Shown one piece after another: positions 36,366-45,548 of a stretch of 64,000 nucleotides of DNA. Location: contig NZ_CP094997.1 in NCBI RefSeq assembly GCF_022869785.1, positions 2,170,001 through 2,234,000 on the forward strand. Direction: 5' to 3'. The stretch comes from Dyadobacter chenwenxiniae. Its GTDB lineage: Bacteria > Bacteroidota > Bacteroidia > Cytophagales > Spirosomataceae. Position 1 is the first letter of the stretch. Each line of letters begins with the position of its first letter. The position numbers were made by a program, and so were the translations under genes. The notes under the pieces were generated by a model. The model searched no databases. It had not been told where the DNA came from and saw only the letters and a list, made by a program, of their open reading frames with translations.

Positions 36366-36995
36366 ATGAGCACTCCCCCATCCTATCTTACGCCAAGCAG
36401 ACTAGCCAAAAGGTCAACACAGGACTTCGAGGTTATTTGTTCCATTCTGGACGAAGCATTGTTTTGCACGGTAAGCTATTCAGTCAACAATCGGCCATTT
36501 TCCATCCCAACCGCATTTGTGCGTTACGAAGACAAGATATACATCCACGGCTCCGTAGGCAGTCATTTTATCAGGGAAATTGAAAATGGCATTCCGGTTT
36601 GCATCACCGTTATGCTTACTGACGCGCTGGTTGTTGCCAAATCCGCATTTAGTCATTCGGTTAATTACCGGTCGGTAGTTATATTTTCAAATGCCGAAAA
36701 AGTTGAGGATACGGAAACAAAAAGGGCTGCCTTTGAATGGCTTACCAATAAAATCGTCCCAAACAGCTGGGATTATCTGCGTTCAATGAAAGACAGTGAA
36801 GTAAAAAAAACCACTGCATTAGCATTTTCTTTGGAAGAGGCCTGCGCTAAAACGCGGTCGGGAATGCCTAAGGATGAAGAAGAGGATCTGGAATTGCCGA
36901 TCTGGTCAGGCCTCATTCCTATTCAGACCAAATATCTTGCTCCTGTTCCCGATGAATTGAGCCAGCATATTCCTTTGCCAAAACATTTGGCATAA
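36366..36995 (+). CDS. pyridoxamine 5'-phosphate oxidase-fold flavin-binding protein
   Basis: 209 residues in the split-barrel FMN-binding fold: a strand pattern of ALFCTVSYSVNNRPFSIPTA, FVRYEDKIYIHGSVGSHFI, CITVMLTDALVVAKSAFSHS and NYRSVVIFSNAEKV. It resembles the NimA-like/flavin-nucleotide-binding group rather than PdxH, because PdxH-specific substrate motifs are not visible. It is divergently transcribed from the MocR regulator and carries a strong promoter consensus. A cytoplasmic reductase or flavin-dependent detoxification role is likely. Confidence 0.8.
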   Translation: MSTPPSYLTPSRLAKRSTQDFEVICSILDEALFCTVSYSVNNRPFSIPTAFVRYEDKIYIHGSVGSHFIREIENGIPVCITVMLTDALVVAKSAFSHSVNYRSVVIFSNAEKVEDTETKRAAFEWLTNKIVPNSWDYLRSMKDSEVKKTTALAFSLEEACAKTRSGMPKDEEEDLELPIWSGLIPIQTKYLAPVPDELSQHIPLPKHLA

Positions 36996-36998
36996 AGC

Positions 36999-37304
36999 AT
37001 GCAACCTTGGTTATACTTTGCGCATCTTTTGGCTAGAATGATGCCAGATTTAATCCAAACGATGCAACCCATGACAGGAAAGGAAATTTTCGACCGTTGC
37101 CAATTGGCTGCTTTGAAAAACGGCCTAGGTTCCCAGGAATTTCACTACGGGAATATTCTATATCAGGCACTGCGGCTTGAAGGCGAAGAAAAAGTCTTTC
37201 AGCTATTGGAGCAGGCAGAAAACACGGGAAAACGCGTCGGATTGGGCTATTCCTCAAACGGCTTCCCAACCCAGAATGACCCCGACATGGCGATTTTGGT
37301 ATAA
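36999..37304 (+). CDS. small unknown protein
   Basis: 101 residues as read from the ATG at 36999. The start is uncertain: ATG codons also occur in frame at 37038, 37041, 37062 and 37071, and MTGKEIFDRCQLAALKNGLG is the first segment that looks conserved. The C-terminal part has a regular helical pattern (ALRLEGEEKVFQLLEQAENT). A promoter-like TATACTTTGC lies at about 37013-37022, supporting a later start. It follows the PPOX gene by 3 bp. I know no family. Confidence 0.5.
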   Translation: MQPWLYFAHLLARMMPDLIQTMQPMTGKEIFDRCQLAALKNGLGSQEFHYGNILYQALRLEGEEKVFQLLEQAENTGKRVGLGYSSNGFPTQNDPDMAILV

Positions 37305-37337
37305 AACGAGAGCCGCACTCTTGTTATACCAAATAGA

Positions 37338-37363
37338 AAATCCTCCTGAAATCAGAAGGATTT
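37338..37363 (+). terminator. hairpin terminator after the 37.0 kb gene
   Basis: Arms AAATCCTCCTGA (37338-37349) and TCAGAAGGATTT (37352-37363), one mismatch, 2-nt loop, followed by TT. It can serve the plus-strand PPOX pair and lies close to the end of the convergent FG-GAP gene. Confidence 0.75.
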
Positions 37364-37420
37364 TTCTATTCGTATTGCTCGGTACGACCAGTCTTTCTCA
37401 GAATTACTTTTTAGTCAGCA

Positions 37421-40400
37421 TTACTTTTCAATAACCACTTTTCTTGTACTCGTCGAGCCATCCAGGTGCGTAATCAATAAAATATAGTTCCCGGCCGCCA
37501 CATTCCTGACGTCAATCTCAGAAACTGGCGTCGAAGAACGATAAACCGAGCGCCCTTCAACAGTCAACATCTGCACATTTTTAATCCGATCCGCACCATC
37601 CGATTTCAGCACCAAGCGATCCGATGCCGGATTAGGATATACGTAAATCAATTCCCCTGCCTTTCCAGCCAAAGATTCTTCCACCTTCCGCTTCACCGTT
37701 TCCGACATATCGTCTACCACATCCTCCGGCGCGGGCGCAATGCTATTGCCAACAAGGTAAGAGGGCAAGTAACGCCACGGGCCATAAAGCTGGCCGGTTA
37801 ACGCAAGTGTTCTATCATATTTGACACGAACCCGCACTTTGGTGGAAGGTCCTTGCTTATCAATCAAATTTTTCAACTCTTTTCCCGAAAGTCCCAAATC
37901 AACATAACCGCTCTGTGAACTTGTGGATTGCGTGCTGTTGGTGATCATGTTGTTGCTGGCCTTAGAAAATCCCTCGCCTTTAGCTTTCGTTTCCCAAACC
38001 AATTTTCCTTTGTTTCTTCCTAGGAATGATTTTGCATAAAGCCCTGCTCCGAAATTGTTTTGGGCTTTCTGGGATTGTGTAATGATGGTTATTAGATTAG
38101 AATTATAGAGGCGTAGGTTATTTTGGAGACCAATCGTGCCGTTACCTTGAAATATAAATGCCTCACCATTAGCCTTTGAGCCGCTATTTTCATATGGTAC
38201 ACCTACAAGTAAATCCGCAAAGCCGTCTCCGTTAACGTCTCCCGCACTTGCAATGGAATGCCCAAAGACACTCGTCAGTTCTGGAGAAGGACACGAAATG
38301 ATCTGTGAGGGGAGGGAGCTAGTTATTCCTAAATTAGAACCTAGATATAAGAAAATATTGCCGACGTAAGTTGCCGAAATCTTATAATTCGCGCCAAGTG
38401 CAATGTCAGAATATCCGTCGCCGTTGACATCACCAGCGCTAGCTACGGGATGAGAAAGAATTGGTCCACCGCTACTTCCTTCAAGCTTAACAACAGATGC
38501 AGCTAGGATTCCACTGGCGGATCCATAGTAAATTCTAACTGCCGCACTTATCATTTTGTTACCAGTGGAATACCCAGAGGATCCGGCCAGAATGTCCCCA
38601 AAGCCATCTCCGTTAATATCACCAGCATTAGAAACGTCTGCTCCAAAACAAGCATTAGCTTCATTGATTTCCAATATGTTGTTTGGAACCTTTAAGATTC
38701 CAGATGATGACCCGTGATAAATCAAAACTTGTCCTTCCTTTGATTCTCCATTGCTCAGAAAATGTGCACCAATTATTAAATCAGCGTATCCGTCGCCATT
38801 GACATCACCTGCCTTAGAAACCTTCCAGCCAAACTCTGCAAAGGCCTGATTTCCTTCCACATTCATTTCTGTATTCGGGTTAATTCCCAGTGAGGAACCG
38901 TAAAAAACAGAAAACGCACCCTTGTTGTTTTGTCCAAAAGCTCCGACAACAACGTCACTGAATCCATCACCATTCAAATCCCCCGCATCTGAAACTGATG
39001 CGCCAAAATAACCGCTTTTTAAAGGAGTAAGAATCGAAGCAGGAGCACCTATTATGCCAGCAGCGGAGCCATGATAAATGAAAGCTGCTCCCGGCGCATT
39101 CCCATTACCGGAGTAAGCTGGGGCTCCAACAACTACGTCACTAAAGCCATCACCATTCACATCACCTCCACCTGAAACGGACCAGCCCATATACGCTCCC
39201 CAATCGTTACTTTCGAGTATCGCTGGCGTATTTTGATTGAGCCCTATTTTCGAGCCATAATATATAAATGCAGCTCCCTCTGTCGGAGTGCCATTGTCGT
39301 AATATTTCGCTCCGATAATAATATCACCATAACCGTCTCCATTCACATCACCTGCGCTAGCAACCGAAAATCCAAATTGTGCACCTTCTTGGTTCCCCTC
39401 CAAAGTAACGACCGGTGCTGCCGAAACCCCATCCGCCATCCCCAACCAAACAAACGCCGCACCCTCATCCACTTGCCCTTTGTCATAAGTATTCGCGCCC
39501 GTGACGATATCGCTATACCCATCCCCGTTCACATCACCGGCGCTTTTTACAGACCAACCCAAACCCGCATCGGCCTGGTTGCTTTCAAGGGTTGATGCGG
39601 GCGACGATATCAGGCCGCTGGGTGAGCCGTGGTGCAGTACTACTGCTCCTTCGTTGCTTTCAACTTTGTCATATTGCCAGATGCCGATCATTACGTCGCT
39701 GTAACCGTCGCCGTTGACATCACCTGCGCATGCCACGGCGATGCCCTGTTTTGCTTCGGGTTGATTGCTTTCAAGCCTGATGGCGGCACTTGCTTTGATG
39801 CCTTGTGCTGATCCGTGATAGACAAATACGGCGCCTTCGTTTGTTTGCCCATAGTCGTATAAATAGCTCCCAACCATGATGTCGGAATAGCCATCACCAT
39901 TCACATCACCGGCTGTTGCGGCAGACCAGCCATATTGGGCATTGATTTGATTGCCTTCCAATACCACGGAGGCATTGTTGTTAATGCCAACGGCAGAGCC
40001 CAGATGCACAAACACCGCGCCTTCGTTGTCATGGCCTTTGTCGTAGGCATATGCTCCCACGAGTACATCATTGTAGCCGTCCCCATTTACATCGCCAGCT
40101 CCTGCGGAAACATAACCATATTGTGCTTTTACCTGGTTACTCTCGAGCATGTTGGCGGCCAGCAGGTTAATGCCAACCGCTGAGCCATGATATATAAAAA
40201 CTGCACCCTCGTCTATCTGACCTTTGTCATACAAAGGGGCACCAACAATGACATCGCTGAACCCGTCGTCATTTACATCGCCCAGGCCCTCAACGGCCCT
40301 GCCAAATTTCGCATTGGACTGATTGCTTTCCAGGATTGTCGCTGCGCTATTCAAACCCAATGCAGAACCATAGTACACCATCGCTGCGCCCTCTTTGGTC

Positions 40401-41506
40401 TCACCTTTTGTGTAAAATGGAGCGCCGATAATTACATCACTATATCCATCTTTATTGAGATCACCAGCGGAAGAGACGCTGGTGCCGAACTGGGCTTCGT
40501 TCTGGTTGCTTTGCAAGGTTACCACCGCATTGGCGCTCAGTCCCGAGGCCGAACCATGGTATACAAACACAACCCCCTCATTAGTCTCCCCGCTGTCGAA
40601 GAAAGGAGCTCCTACCAGCACATCGCTATAACCATCACCATTCACATCTCCCGCCGAAGATACTGCATAACCCGCCTGAGCACCTATCTGGTTGCCCTCT
40701 ACTATCGCTTTGGCATTGGTTGGGTTTCCGTTTACGACAATGGGATCAATGGTCACCGGGTAAGCGGCGTTTTGAACGTTAGCACTTAGCATTACAAGGC
40801 CATCTTCATAGCGCAATGTTGCGGGCAGTATTTTTCCGTCTGCATCCCAGCACTTAATGTCTTTATAAATCAGGCTGTTGGTTAATTTGCCTTTCTTGTT
40901 TTCAGCATAAAATTGCAACGCATTATTTTTCAGATCATTAACCTTCAAACCATTGACTGATACCCTGACTTGTAATTCCTTCGTGTTAACCGGTGCGGAG
41001 CTAATGATGAAGTTCTGGCGGACGCCTTCTTCGTTGTTGACAAATTCTTCTGTAAAACCTTTGTGTTTGATTAGCAGCCTGTTGTCCACGCTTTCGGTTG
41101 TTGCATTTGGCTGGGCCGAGAGGATCTGCCTGCCATCCGCGAAAATGCCTGTGTTGACCAGTTTTAAAGAAAAGTCATGCCCTGCCGAGTCAACGCGGTT
41201 TCTCATTGTCAGTACGCCCGGCTTGTAGTAAGCACGCAGGCCCTGCTTGCGGTTGGGGCTTTGCAAGACGTTTTTTTCTGGATCTAAGGAAATGTTATAT
41301 TCCCGCCTGGCCAGGCCTCGCTGGATGCTGTTCATCGTGCTGTCGTGGACCGCACCTGGCTTAGCTTGTATGGGCTTTGTTTTGTGTGGAGCGGGGCCAG
41401 CAGGGATCGGTTTGCCTGACGATAGCTCCTGCATTTTCACCACATAGGCGGCAACGAACAGCATTAATAAAATGGCATACATCCCTCTCCTGTAAAGCTG
41501 TTTCAT
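37421..41506 (-). CDS. secreted FG-GAP/integrin-alpha-like beta-propeller protein
   Basis: 1361 residues. An N-terminal hydrophobic segment (YAILLMLFVAAYVV) serves as signal or anchor, followed by about 220 residues of unassigned sequence. Fourteen FG-GAP repeats of about 60 residues each (core DVNGDGYSDVIVGAP and EGAVFVYHGS) then follow, which would make two seven-bladed propellers. D-x-N-x-D-G-x-x-D loops bind Ca2+. The C-terminus (ELIYVYPNPASDRLVLKS ... GNYILLITHLDGSTSTRKVVIEK) is a type IX sorting domain. The protein probably functions in surface adhesion or ligand binding. It is transcribed alone. Confidence 0.88.
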   Translation of the reverse strand: MKQLYRRGMYAILLMLFVAAYVVKMQELSSGKPIPAGPAPHKTKPIQAKPGAVHDSTMNSIQRGLARREYNISLDPEKNVLQSPNRKQGLRAYYKPGVLTMRNRVDSAGHDFSLKLVNTGIFADGRQILSAQPNATTESVDNRLLIKHKGFTEEFVNNEEGVRQNFIISSAPVNTKELQVRVSVNGLKVNDLKNNALQFYAENKKGKLTNSLIYKDIKCWDADGKILPATLRYEDGLVMLSANVQNAAYPVTIDPIVVNGNPTNAKAIVEGNQIGAQAGYAVSSAGDVNGDGYSDVLVGAPFFDSGETNEGVVFVYHGSASGLSANAVVTLQSNQNEAQFGTSVSSAGDLNKDGYSDVIIGAPFYTKGETKEGAAMVYYGSALGLNSAATILESNQSNAKFGRAVEGLGDVNDDGFSDVIVGAPLYDKGQIDEGAVFIYHGSAVGINLLAANMLESNQVKAQYGYVSAGAGDVNGDGYNDVLVGAYAYDKGHDNEGAVFVHLGSAVGINNNASVVLEGNQINAQYGWSAATAGDVNGDGYSDIMVGSYLYDYGQTNEGAVFVYHGSAQGIKASAAIRLESNQPEAKQGIAVACAGDVNGDGYSDVMIGIWQYDKVESNEGAVVLHHGSPSGLISSPASTLESNQADAGLGWSVKSAGDVNGDGYSDIVTGANTYDKGQVDEGAAFVWLGMADGVSAAPVVTLEGNQEGAQFGFSVASAGDVNGDGYGDIIIGAKYYDNGTPTEGAAFIYYGSKIGLNQNTPAILESNDWGAYMGWSVSGGGDVNGDGFSDVVVGAPAYSGNGNAPGAAFIYHGSAAGIIGAPASILTPLKSGYFGASVSDAGDLNGDGFSDVVVGAFGQNNKGAFSVFYGSSLGINPNTEMNVEGNQAFAEFGWKVSKAGDVNGDGYADLIIGAHFLSNGESKEGQVLIYHGSSSGILKVPNNILEINEANACFGADVSNAGDINGDGFGDILAGSSGYSTGNKMISAAVRIYYGSASGILAASVVKLEGSSGGPILSHPVASAGDVNGDGYSDIALGANYKISATYVGNIFLYLGSNLGITSSLPSQIISCPSPELTSVFGHSIASAGDVNGDGFADLLVGVPYENSGSKANGEAFIFQGNGTIGLQNNLRLYNSNLITIITQSQKAQNNFGAGLYAKSFLGRNKGKLVWETKAKGEGFSKASNNMITNSTQSTSSQSGYVDLGLSGKELKNLIDKQGPSTKVRVRVKYDRTLALTGQLYGPWRYLPSYLVGNSIAPAPEDVVDDMSETVKRKVEESLAGKAGELIYVYPNPASDRLVLKSDGADRIKNVQMLTVEGRSVYRSSTPVSEIDVRNVAAGNYILLITHLDGSTSTRKVVIEK

Positions 41507-41678
41507 AGTCTGAAATTAGGGTCGATAAAAATCCGAAGATGACACAAAGCCACCTTGGCAAATTTTATTAATCCCAAGTTCCTGACCGCAAACCAATGAA
41601 CGAACGGTAGGTTTATTGAACAAAAGGTAAAAAGTGGCCTGGTTTTTTCACTTTTATTTTAAACCAAAAATAAATGGC

Positions 41679-41945
41679 ATGAATAATTCAGAAGTCAATA
41701 AAAGAGAATTGGAAGAAAAGATCCTTTCAAAACGTCAGCAAATCGAATTTGAGCGGACAAACATTGATCTAACCACAGAATTTTCACCGGAAAACCGGGA
41801 AAATCCTGAGACTATGGAGGAAGCAAAAAACTTTGATGATCCTGCGGAAAATGTGGTGGAAACCGATGATGTAAAATCACTGAAAGCCGCAGAGCAAGAC
41901 TTGAACGAGTTAATAAAACAGCTGGAAGAGCTCAATAAACGCTAA
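41679..41945 (+). CDS. small coiled-coil protein, unknown function
   Basis: 88 residues from the ATG at 41679 (MNNSEVNKRELEEKI). An in-frame ATG at 41634 would add 15 hydrophobic residues and gives an atypical product. The composition is extremely rich in Glu, Asp and Asn, with a C-terminal helix (KSLKAAEQDLNELIKQLEEL) that looks like a coiled coil. There is no membrane segment. The gene overlaps the convergent 92-residue gene by 4 bp. Unknown family. Confidence 0.5.
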   Translation: MNNSEVNKRELEEKILSKRQQIEFERTNIDLTTEFSPENRENPETMEEAKNFDDPAENVVETDDVKSLKAAEQDLNELIKQLEELNKR

Positions 41946-42220
41946 AATGCTTCAAGCTTTTCTTCCAGAAAAGTTTTGTTGCGGACCAATTCAGAAACTA
42001 CCTGATTCCACTTCTCCGGCTCGTGTTGGAACGGATCATAGTCGACATGTAACCGGCCTACAACCCAGAAAAGATCGGATGATTTGTTGCGCAGCTTGGA
42101 GACTAAACCCAGCACATTAAATACGTCCAGTATTTCGTGCGCTCTACTATAAGAATAACCGTGTGTGGTGCAAAAAACCAGTGCCCCGTCTTTATAATGG
42201 CACTCAATGTGATTCTTCAT
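41942..42220 (-). CDS. small unknown protein
   Basis: 92 residues (MKNHIECHYKDGALVFCTTH). It appears folded, with aromatic residues spread throughout (FWVVGRLHVDYDPF) and no signal peptide, membrane segment or recognised domain. Its stop overlaps the convergent coiled-coil gene by 4 bp. A short A/T-rich gap follows before yceI. Confidence 0.5.
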   Translation of the reverse strand: MKNHIECHYKDGALVFCTTHGYSYSRAHEILDVFNVLGLVSKLRNKSSDLFWVVGRLHVDYDPFQHEPEKWNQVVSELVRNKTFLEEKLEAF

Positions 42221-42311
42221 GGCTGTTAATAAATTGTTACTATTTACCTAAAAAAATATCATACCAAATAATCCTCGCGGATTTTGCTGTAAGCTTTCGT
42301 TTAAAAATCGG

Positions 42312-42851
42312 TCAGTTTTTTGACATCACAGGCACGGACACCTCAACCAGTGTAGAATCTGAGTCCTTACCATTGGTTTTACCAATCCCGAAATCCCCCC
42401 GGTTGACTTTAAATTTCCCATAAAAGTGCGACCCGCCTCCTTCCGGCCTGAATGTGAACGGAATTGCAATTTCTTTTTTGATTCCCCGGAGCTCCAACAT
42501 TCCTATCACCATATAGGCGGAGTCGATCCTGGTCACCTTGGACGAGGTGAAACGTATTTCCGGAAAGTGCTCAGCATCAAACCACTTATCACTTTTTGCG
42601 TGTTTGTTTTTTAGATCATTCCCCGTTTCAATGGAGGCCACTTTTACTGATACATCAAACGCCGCTGCACCGGGGTTTTCAGGGTCAAAGGTGATTAATC
42701 CGCTGAGGTCGGAGAAAGATCCTTTTGCATATTTCCCATCAAAATGAATGGTGTAACCTTTGCTAATTTCCCAATCGGCAATAAAAAGGAATGTAAATGA
42801 GCTTAATATAGAGATCGCGATTAACGCAAGGAGCTTGTATTTCCGAAACAT
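42312..42851 (-). CDS. YceI family protein
   Basis: 179 residues. The N-terminal hydrophobic segment (KLLALIAISILSSFTFLFI) is a signal or membrane anchor. YceI lipocalin-like strands follow: WEISKGYTIHFDGKYAKGSFSDLSGLITFD, IRFTSSKVTRID, MLELRGIKKEIAIPFTFRPEG, FKVNRGDFGIGK and STLVEVSVPV. YceI proteins bind isoprenoids or other hydrophobic ligands in the periplasm. A small AraC-type HTH gene lies upstream on the same strand and may be related. Confidence 0.88.
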   Translation of the reverse strand: MFRKYKLLALIAISILSSFTFLFIADWEISKGYTIHFDGKYAKGSFSDLSGLITFDPENPGAAAFDVSVKVASIETGNDLKNKHAKSDKWFDAEHFPEIRFTSSKVTRIDSAYMVIGMLELRGIKKEIAIPFTFRPEGGGSHFYGKFKVNRGDFGIGKTNGKDSDSTLVEVSVPVMSKN

Positions 42852-42892
42852 AATTTCAAAATGGCTTAATAAACGCGGAGCGTTTATTGCTT

Positions 42893-43048
42893 TTATATTT
42901 TCGATGGACTTGCATTATGGTGTTTTTTAAAAGCTTCCGAAAGACGGTGGGCATGCTCATATCCCAGCATGTGAGCCACTTCTTCCACAGTTAGCGGATT
43001 TTCTAAACCATGTATGCATCTGATAAGCAAATGCGGCTCAACTGTCAT
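42893..43048 (-). CDS. 51-residue solo AraC-type helix-turn-helix protein or remnant
   Basis: A short open frame from ATG at 43048 to TAA at 42893. It encodes MTVEPHLLIRCIHGLENPLT, then VEEVAHMLGYEHAHRLSEAF and KKHHNASPSKI, which is the second HTH motif of AraC C-terminal domains (VxEVAxxLGYxxxxxLSxxFKKxxxxSP). There is no first HTH or sensor domain upstream in any frame that I can find. It lies 41 bp upstream of yceI on the same strand. Either a stand-alone minimal DNA-binding protein or the remains of a longer regulator. Confidence 0.5.
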   Translation of the reverse strand: MTVEPHLLIRCIHGLENPLTVEEVAHMLGYEHAHRLSEAFKKHHNASPSKI

Positions 43049-43237
43049 GAATTTATAAGTTCATTTCGACTTTTAACTAGCACGAAAATAGCTCGTTTCG
43101 CTATATGAAGCCATTTTGAGTTATTGAACGGCGACAAAGTATTTGCCTCAAAGCCCTCTTGGCAAAGCCTTGATCCGATTTTATGTAGCTGCCTTTTCTA
43201 GGCCTCTAATTCGTTTTACGGAGCAATAGTATATAAA

Positions 43238-43311
43238 CCTTGAATGCAGATTCAAGGCTGAGCTTTCGATCCCATACTCAAATTTGCAGGCCACTCGATA
43301 GCCTGCAAATT
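43238..43311. terminator. two hairpins downstream of the sulfurtransferase gene
   Basis: CCTTGAAT / ATTCAAGG (43238-43245, 43250-43257) and AATTTGCAGGC / GCCTGCAAATT (43281-43291, 43301-43311), both perfect. The second overlaps the last base of the sulfurtransferase stop codon. They may act as terminators for that gene; T-tracts are weak. Confidence 0.5.
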
Positions 43312-44150
43312 CAATTCCCAGTTGCAACGGGGCGGTCGTTCCGTGACCATTCGCTCCACGAACCGACGTAGAGGGCTGCCCCTTCCAGGCCTGCGTCAGC
43401 GAGCGCCAATAGCGTATGACAAGCAGTTACACCGGACCCGCAATGCACAATCACGTGCTTCGGGTCACGCTGGCCTAATGCACTTTTGTATTTTTCTGCT
43501 AATTCCTCACTGGATAAGAAGTTACCGTCCTTATCCAGGTTGCCCGCAAACGGAATATTTACAGCGCCCGGAATATGTCCGGCAACCAAATCGATCGGCT
43601 CGCTTTCACCCACAAACCGGTAATTTTCGCGCACATCGATGACAAGAAAATCCGGGTTGCCCGCTGCTTCCTCGACCTGATCGGCATCTGCATAAGGCAA
43701 CTGATAATCCACAAACTCGTAATGCGGAGCGGCATCTGGTTTTGGCGGGGTTTCTTTTGAAATGCTGAAACCAACTTTTTGCAAAGCTTCAATTCCCCCG
43801 CTCACTACGAAAACCTTGTCATGGCCAGCCGCTTTAAGCATCCACCAAAAACGAGCAGCAGCATTTGCGCCTTTCTTATCATCATAGACGACAACCGTTG
43901 AATCCGCTGTGATCCCCAATTTTCCTAACAGTTCTCCAAAAGTTTTGGGGGCGGGCAACGGATGCCGACCGCCGTGCGCAGCATTATCTGTTTTAACAGA
44001 AAGGTCTGTTTCCAGATTCACGAAAAGGGCATTTTCAATGTGCGCCGAGTGAAACCGTTCAAATGCATCTGGACCACCCCGGGCATCCACAATAATTGCT
44101 TTTTGATCTTCGAGAAGCTGTCTGACAGCTGCGGCTTGAATGATTTCCAT
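43311..44150 (-). CDS. sseA: sulfurtransferase (3-mercaptopyruvate/thiosulfate type)
   Basis: 279 residues made of two rhodanese domains. The N-terminal inactive domain (IIVDARGGPDAFERFHSAHIENA) is followed by an active one with Cys237 in VHCGSGVTACHTL. The CGSGVTA loop is the signature of 3-mercaptopyruvate sulfurtransferases (thiosulfate enzymes have CRKGVT). No signal peptide is present. It moves sulfane sulfur to cyanide or thiols in the cytoplasm. The gene appears monocistronic. Confidence 0.9.
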   Translation of the reverse strand: MEIIQAAAVRQLLEDQKAIIVDARGGPDAFERFHSAHIENALFVNLETDLSVKTDNAAHGGRHPLPAPKTFGELLGKLGITADSTVVVYDDKKGANAAARFWWMLKAAGHDKVFVVSGGIEALQKVGFSISKETPPKPDAAPHYEFVDYQLPYADADQVEEAAGNPDFLVIDVRENYRFVGESEPIDLVAGHIPGAVNIPFAGNLDKDGNFLSSEELAEKYKSALGQRDPKHVIVHCGSGVTACHTLLALADAGLEGAALYVGSWSEWSRNDRPVATGN

Positions 44151-44260
44151 AGGATGAGGATTTTGGAATTGATGGATAAAAATATAAATATTTAGCGCCA
44201 GCAGTAAGTTTGAAGCATAATTTTAAGTATTTAGCAATTAGAAAGCATGATTAGCCTTAC

Positions 44261-45061
44261 ATGAAGAGTTCTGAGTTTATTACAGCCGACCTGGTGCAAC
44301 TGCCTGCCATGCAGCCCGCTGACTGGGGCAATTTAGTCCCTCGTTTCGAATATTTCATCGCTTCACCGCATTGCCATCCGATTAAAATTTCCGAAAATGG
44401 TGAACTCATTGCCATTGGCACTTCCATCATGCATGCAGATACGGTGTGGCTTGCGTGCATAGTAGTGCATGAAGGCCATCGGAAAAAAGGACTTGGCAAT
44501 GCCATTACGCAGGATCTGATTGCAAATATTGACCGGGCTAAATACAAAACCATTTATCTGGATGCCACCGAATATGGCTTTCCCGTTTACGCGAAATTGG
44601 GGTTCGAGGAGGAAACGACCTATACGCATATGCGCAGCACCGGTGGTGCGCCCGTAACTTCGTTTTCTGAGCACATTGTGCCATATGAGGAACATTATCT
44701 GAACCAGATCTATAACGTTGATGCGCAGGTTTCAGGAGAAGATCGCAGCGGTGTTATCTCCGATTTTATAAAATCCGCTCTATTATATGTTGTGGATTCG
44801 CAAGTTCAGGGATTTTACATTCCGGGATGGGGCGATGGGCCTATAATTGCCGTTTCGGAAGCGGCGGGGGCGGCTTTGATCAAGCGCCGGGCCATGGACG
44901 AGACCGCGGCGGTCGTGCCGACCGGTAACGAGTTTGCGATTGATTGCCTTCAAGGGCACCACTTTCAATTTTACAAGATTTCGCGGAGGATGGTTCTCGG
45001 AGAAAAACGAGCATGGCATGCAACCGGCATCTATAACCGGATCAGCGGGCAATTAGGGTAA
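44261..45061 (+). CDS. GNAT family N-acetyltransferase
   Basis: 266 residues. The first ~130 residues show the GNAT core, with the acetyl-CoA loop in VVHEGHRKKGLGNAI and a following alpha/beta segment (IYLDATEYGFPVYAKLGFEEE). The C-terminal half is a second, degenerate GNAT-like domain (SGEDRSGVISDFIKSALLYV). The acceptor substrate is unknown. A 40-bp gap separates it from the DUF2059 gene on the same strand. Confidence 0.8.
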   Translation: MKSSEFITADLVQLPAMQPADWGNLVPRFEYFIASPHCHPIKISENGELIAIGTSIMHADTVWLACIVVHEGHRKKGLGNAITQDLIANIDRAKYKTIYLDATEYGFPVYAKLGFEEETTYTHMRSTGGAPVTSFSEHIVPYEEHYLNQIYNVDAQVSGEDRSGVISDFIKSALLYVVDSQVQGFYIPGWGDGPIIAVSEAAGAALIKRRAMDETAAVVPTGNEFAIDCLQGHHFQFYKISRRMVLGEKRAWHATGIYNRISGQLG

Positions 45062-45101
45062 CCAAGTTGAAAATCATTTAATCAAACAATAACTAGAAAC
45101 G

Positions 45102-45548
45102 ATGAAAAAATTCACGTGTACAATGATGCTCATTTTGACCTGTGTTGCATTTTCGAATGCACAAGGCAACCCGGAGTACAAGGCGAAATTGAAGAAAATG
45201 TTCGAAGTGTCCGGCTCGGAGAAGTCTTACAAAGTGGCTATCGAGCAAATGTTTACCATGTTCAAGCAGCAAAAAACAACCGTTCCGGACAGTATCTGGC
45301 AGCAATTTCAAGGTGAGTTTCTGAAAACCTCGCTGGACGATCTTGTGAATATGCTGGAGCCCGTTTATTCAAAGAGCCTCTCCCAAGACGATCTACAGCA
45401 GCTCATCGCATTTTACCAAACACCCATTGGTGTTAAATATGCCGCTAAAACGCCTGCCATTATGCAGGAATCCATGCAGGTTGGCCAGCAGTGGGGAATG
45501 AAAATCGCAAATGAATTTCAGGAAAAGCTCAAAGCGAAGGGTTACTAA
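45102..45548 (+). CDS. DUF2059 family exported protein
   Basis: 148 residues with signal peptide MKKFTCTMMLILTCVAFSNAQ. The mature part has the DUF2059 pattern: IEQMFTMFKQQ, PVYSKSLSQDDLQQLIAFYQTPIGVKYAAKTPAIMQESMQVGQQW (in part). The family is all-helical and of unknown function. Its stop codon directly abuts that of the convergent thioredoxin-fold gene. Confidence 0.82.
   Translation: MKKFTCTMMLILTCVAFSNAQGNPEYKAKLKKMFEVSGSEKSYKVAIEQMFTMFKQQKTTVPDSIWQQFQGEFLKTSLDDLVNMLEPVYSKSLSQDDLQQLIAFYQTPIGVKYAAKTPAIMQESMQVGQQWGMKIANEFQEKLKAKGY

Noticed and set aside
39233..40789. Plus-strand frames up to 200 residues across the FG-GAP repeats
   Set aside because: Repeat-derived antisense shadows; their repeated pattern mirrors the DVNGDG codons of the real gene.
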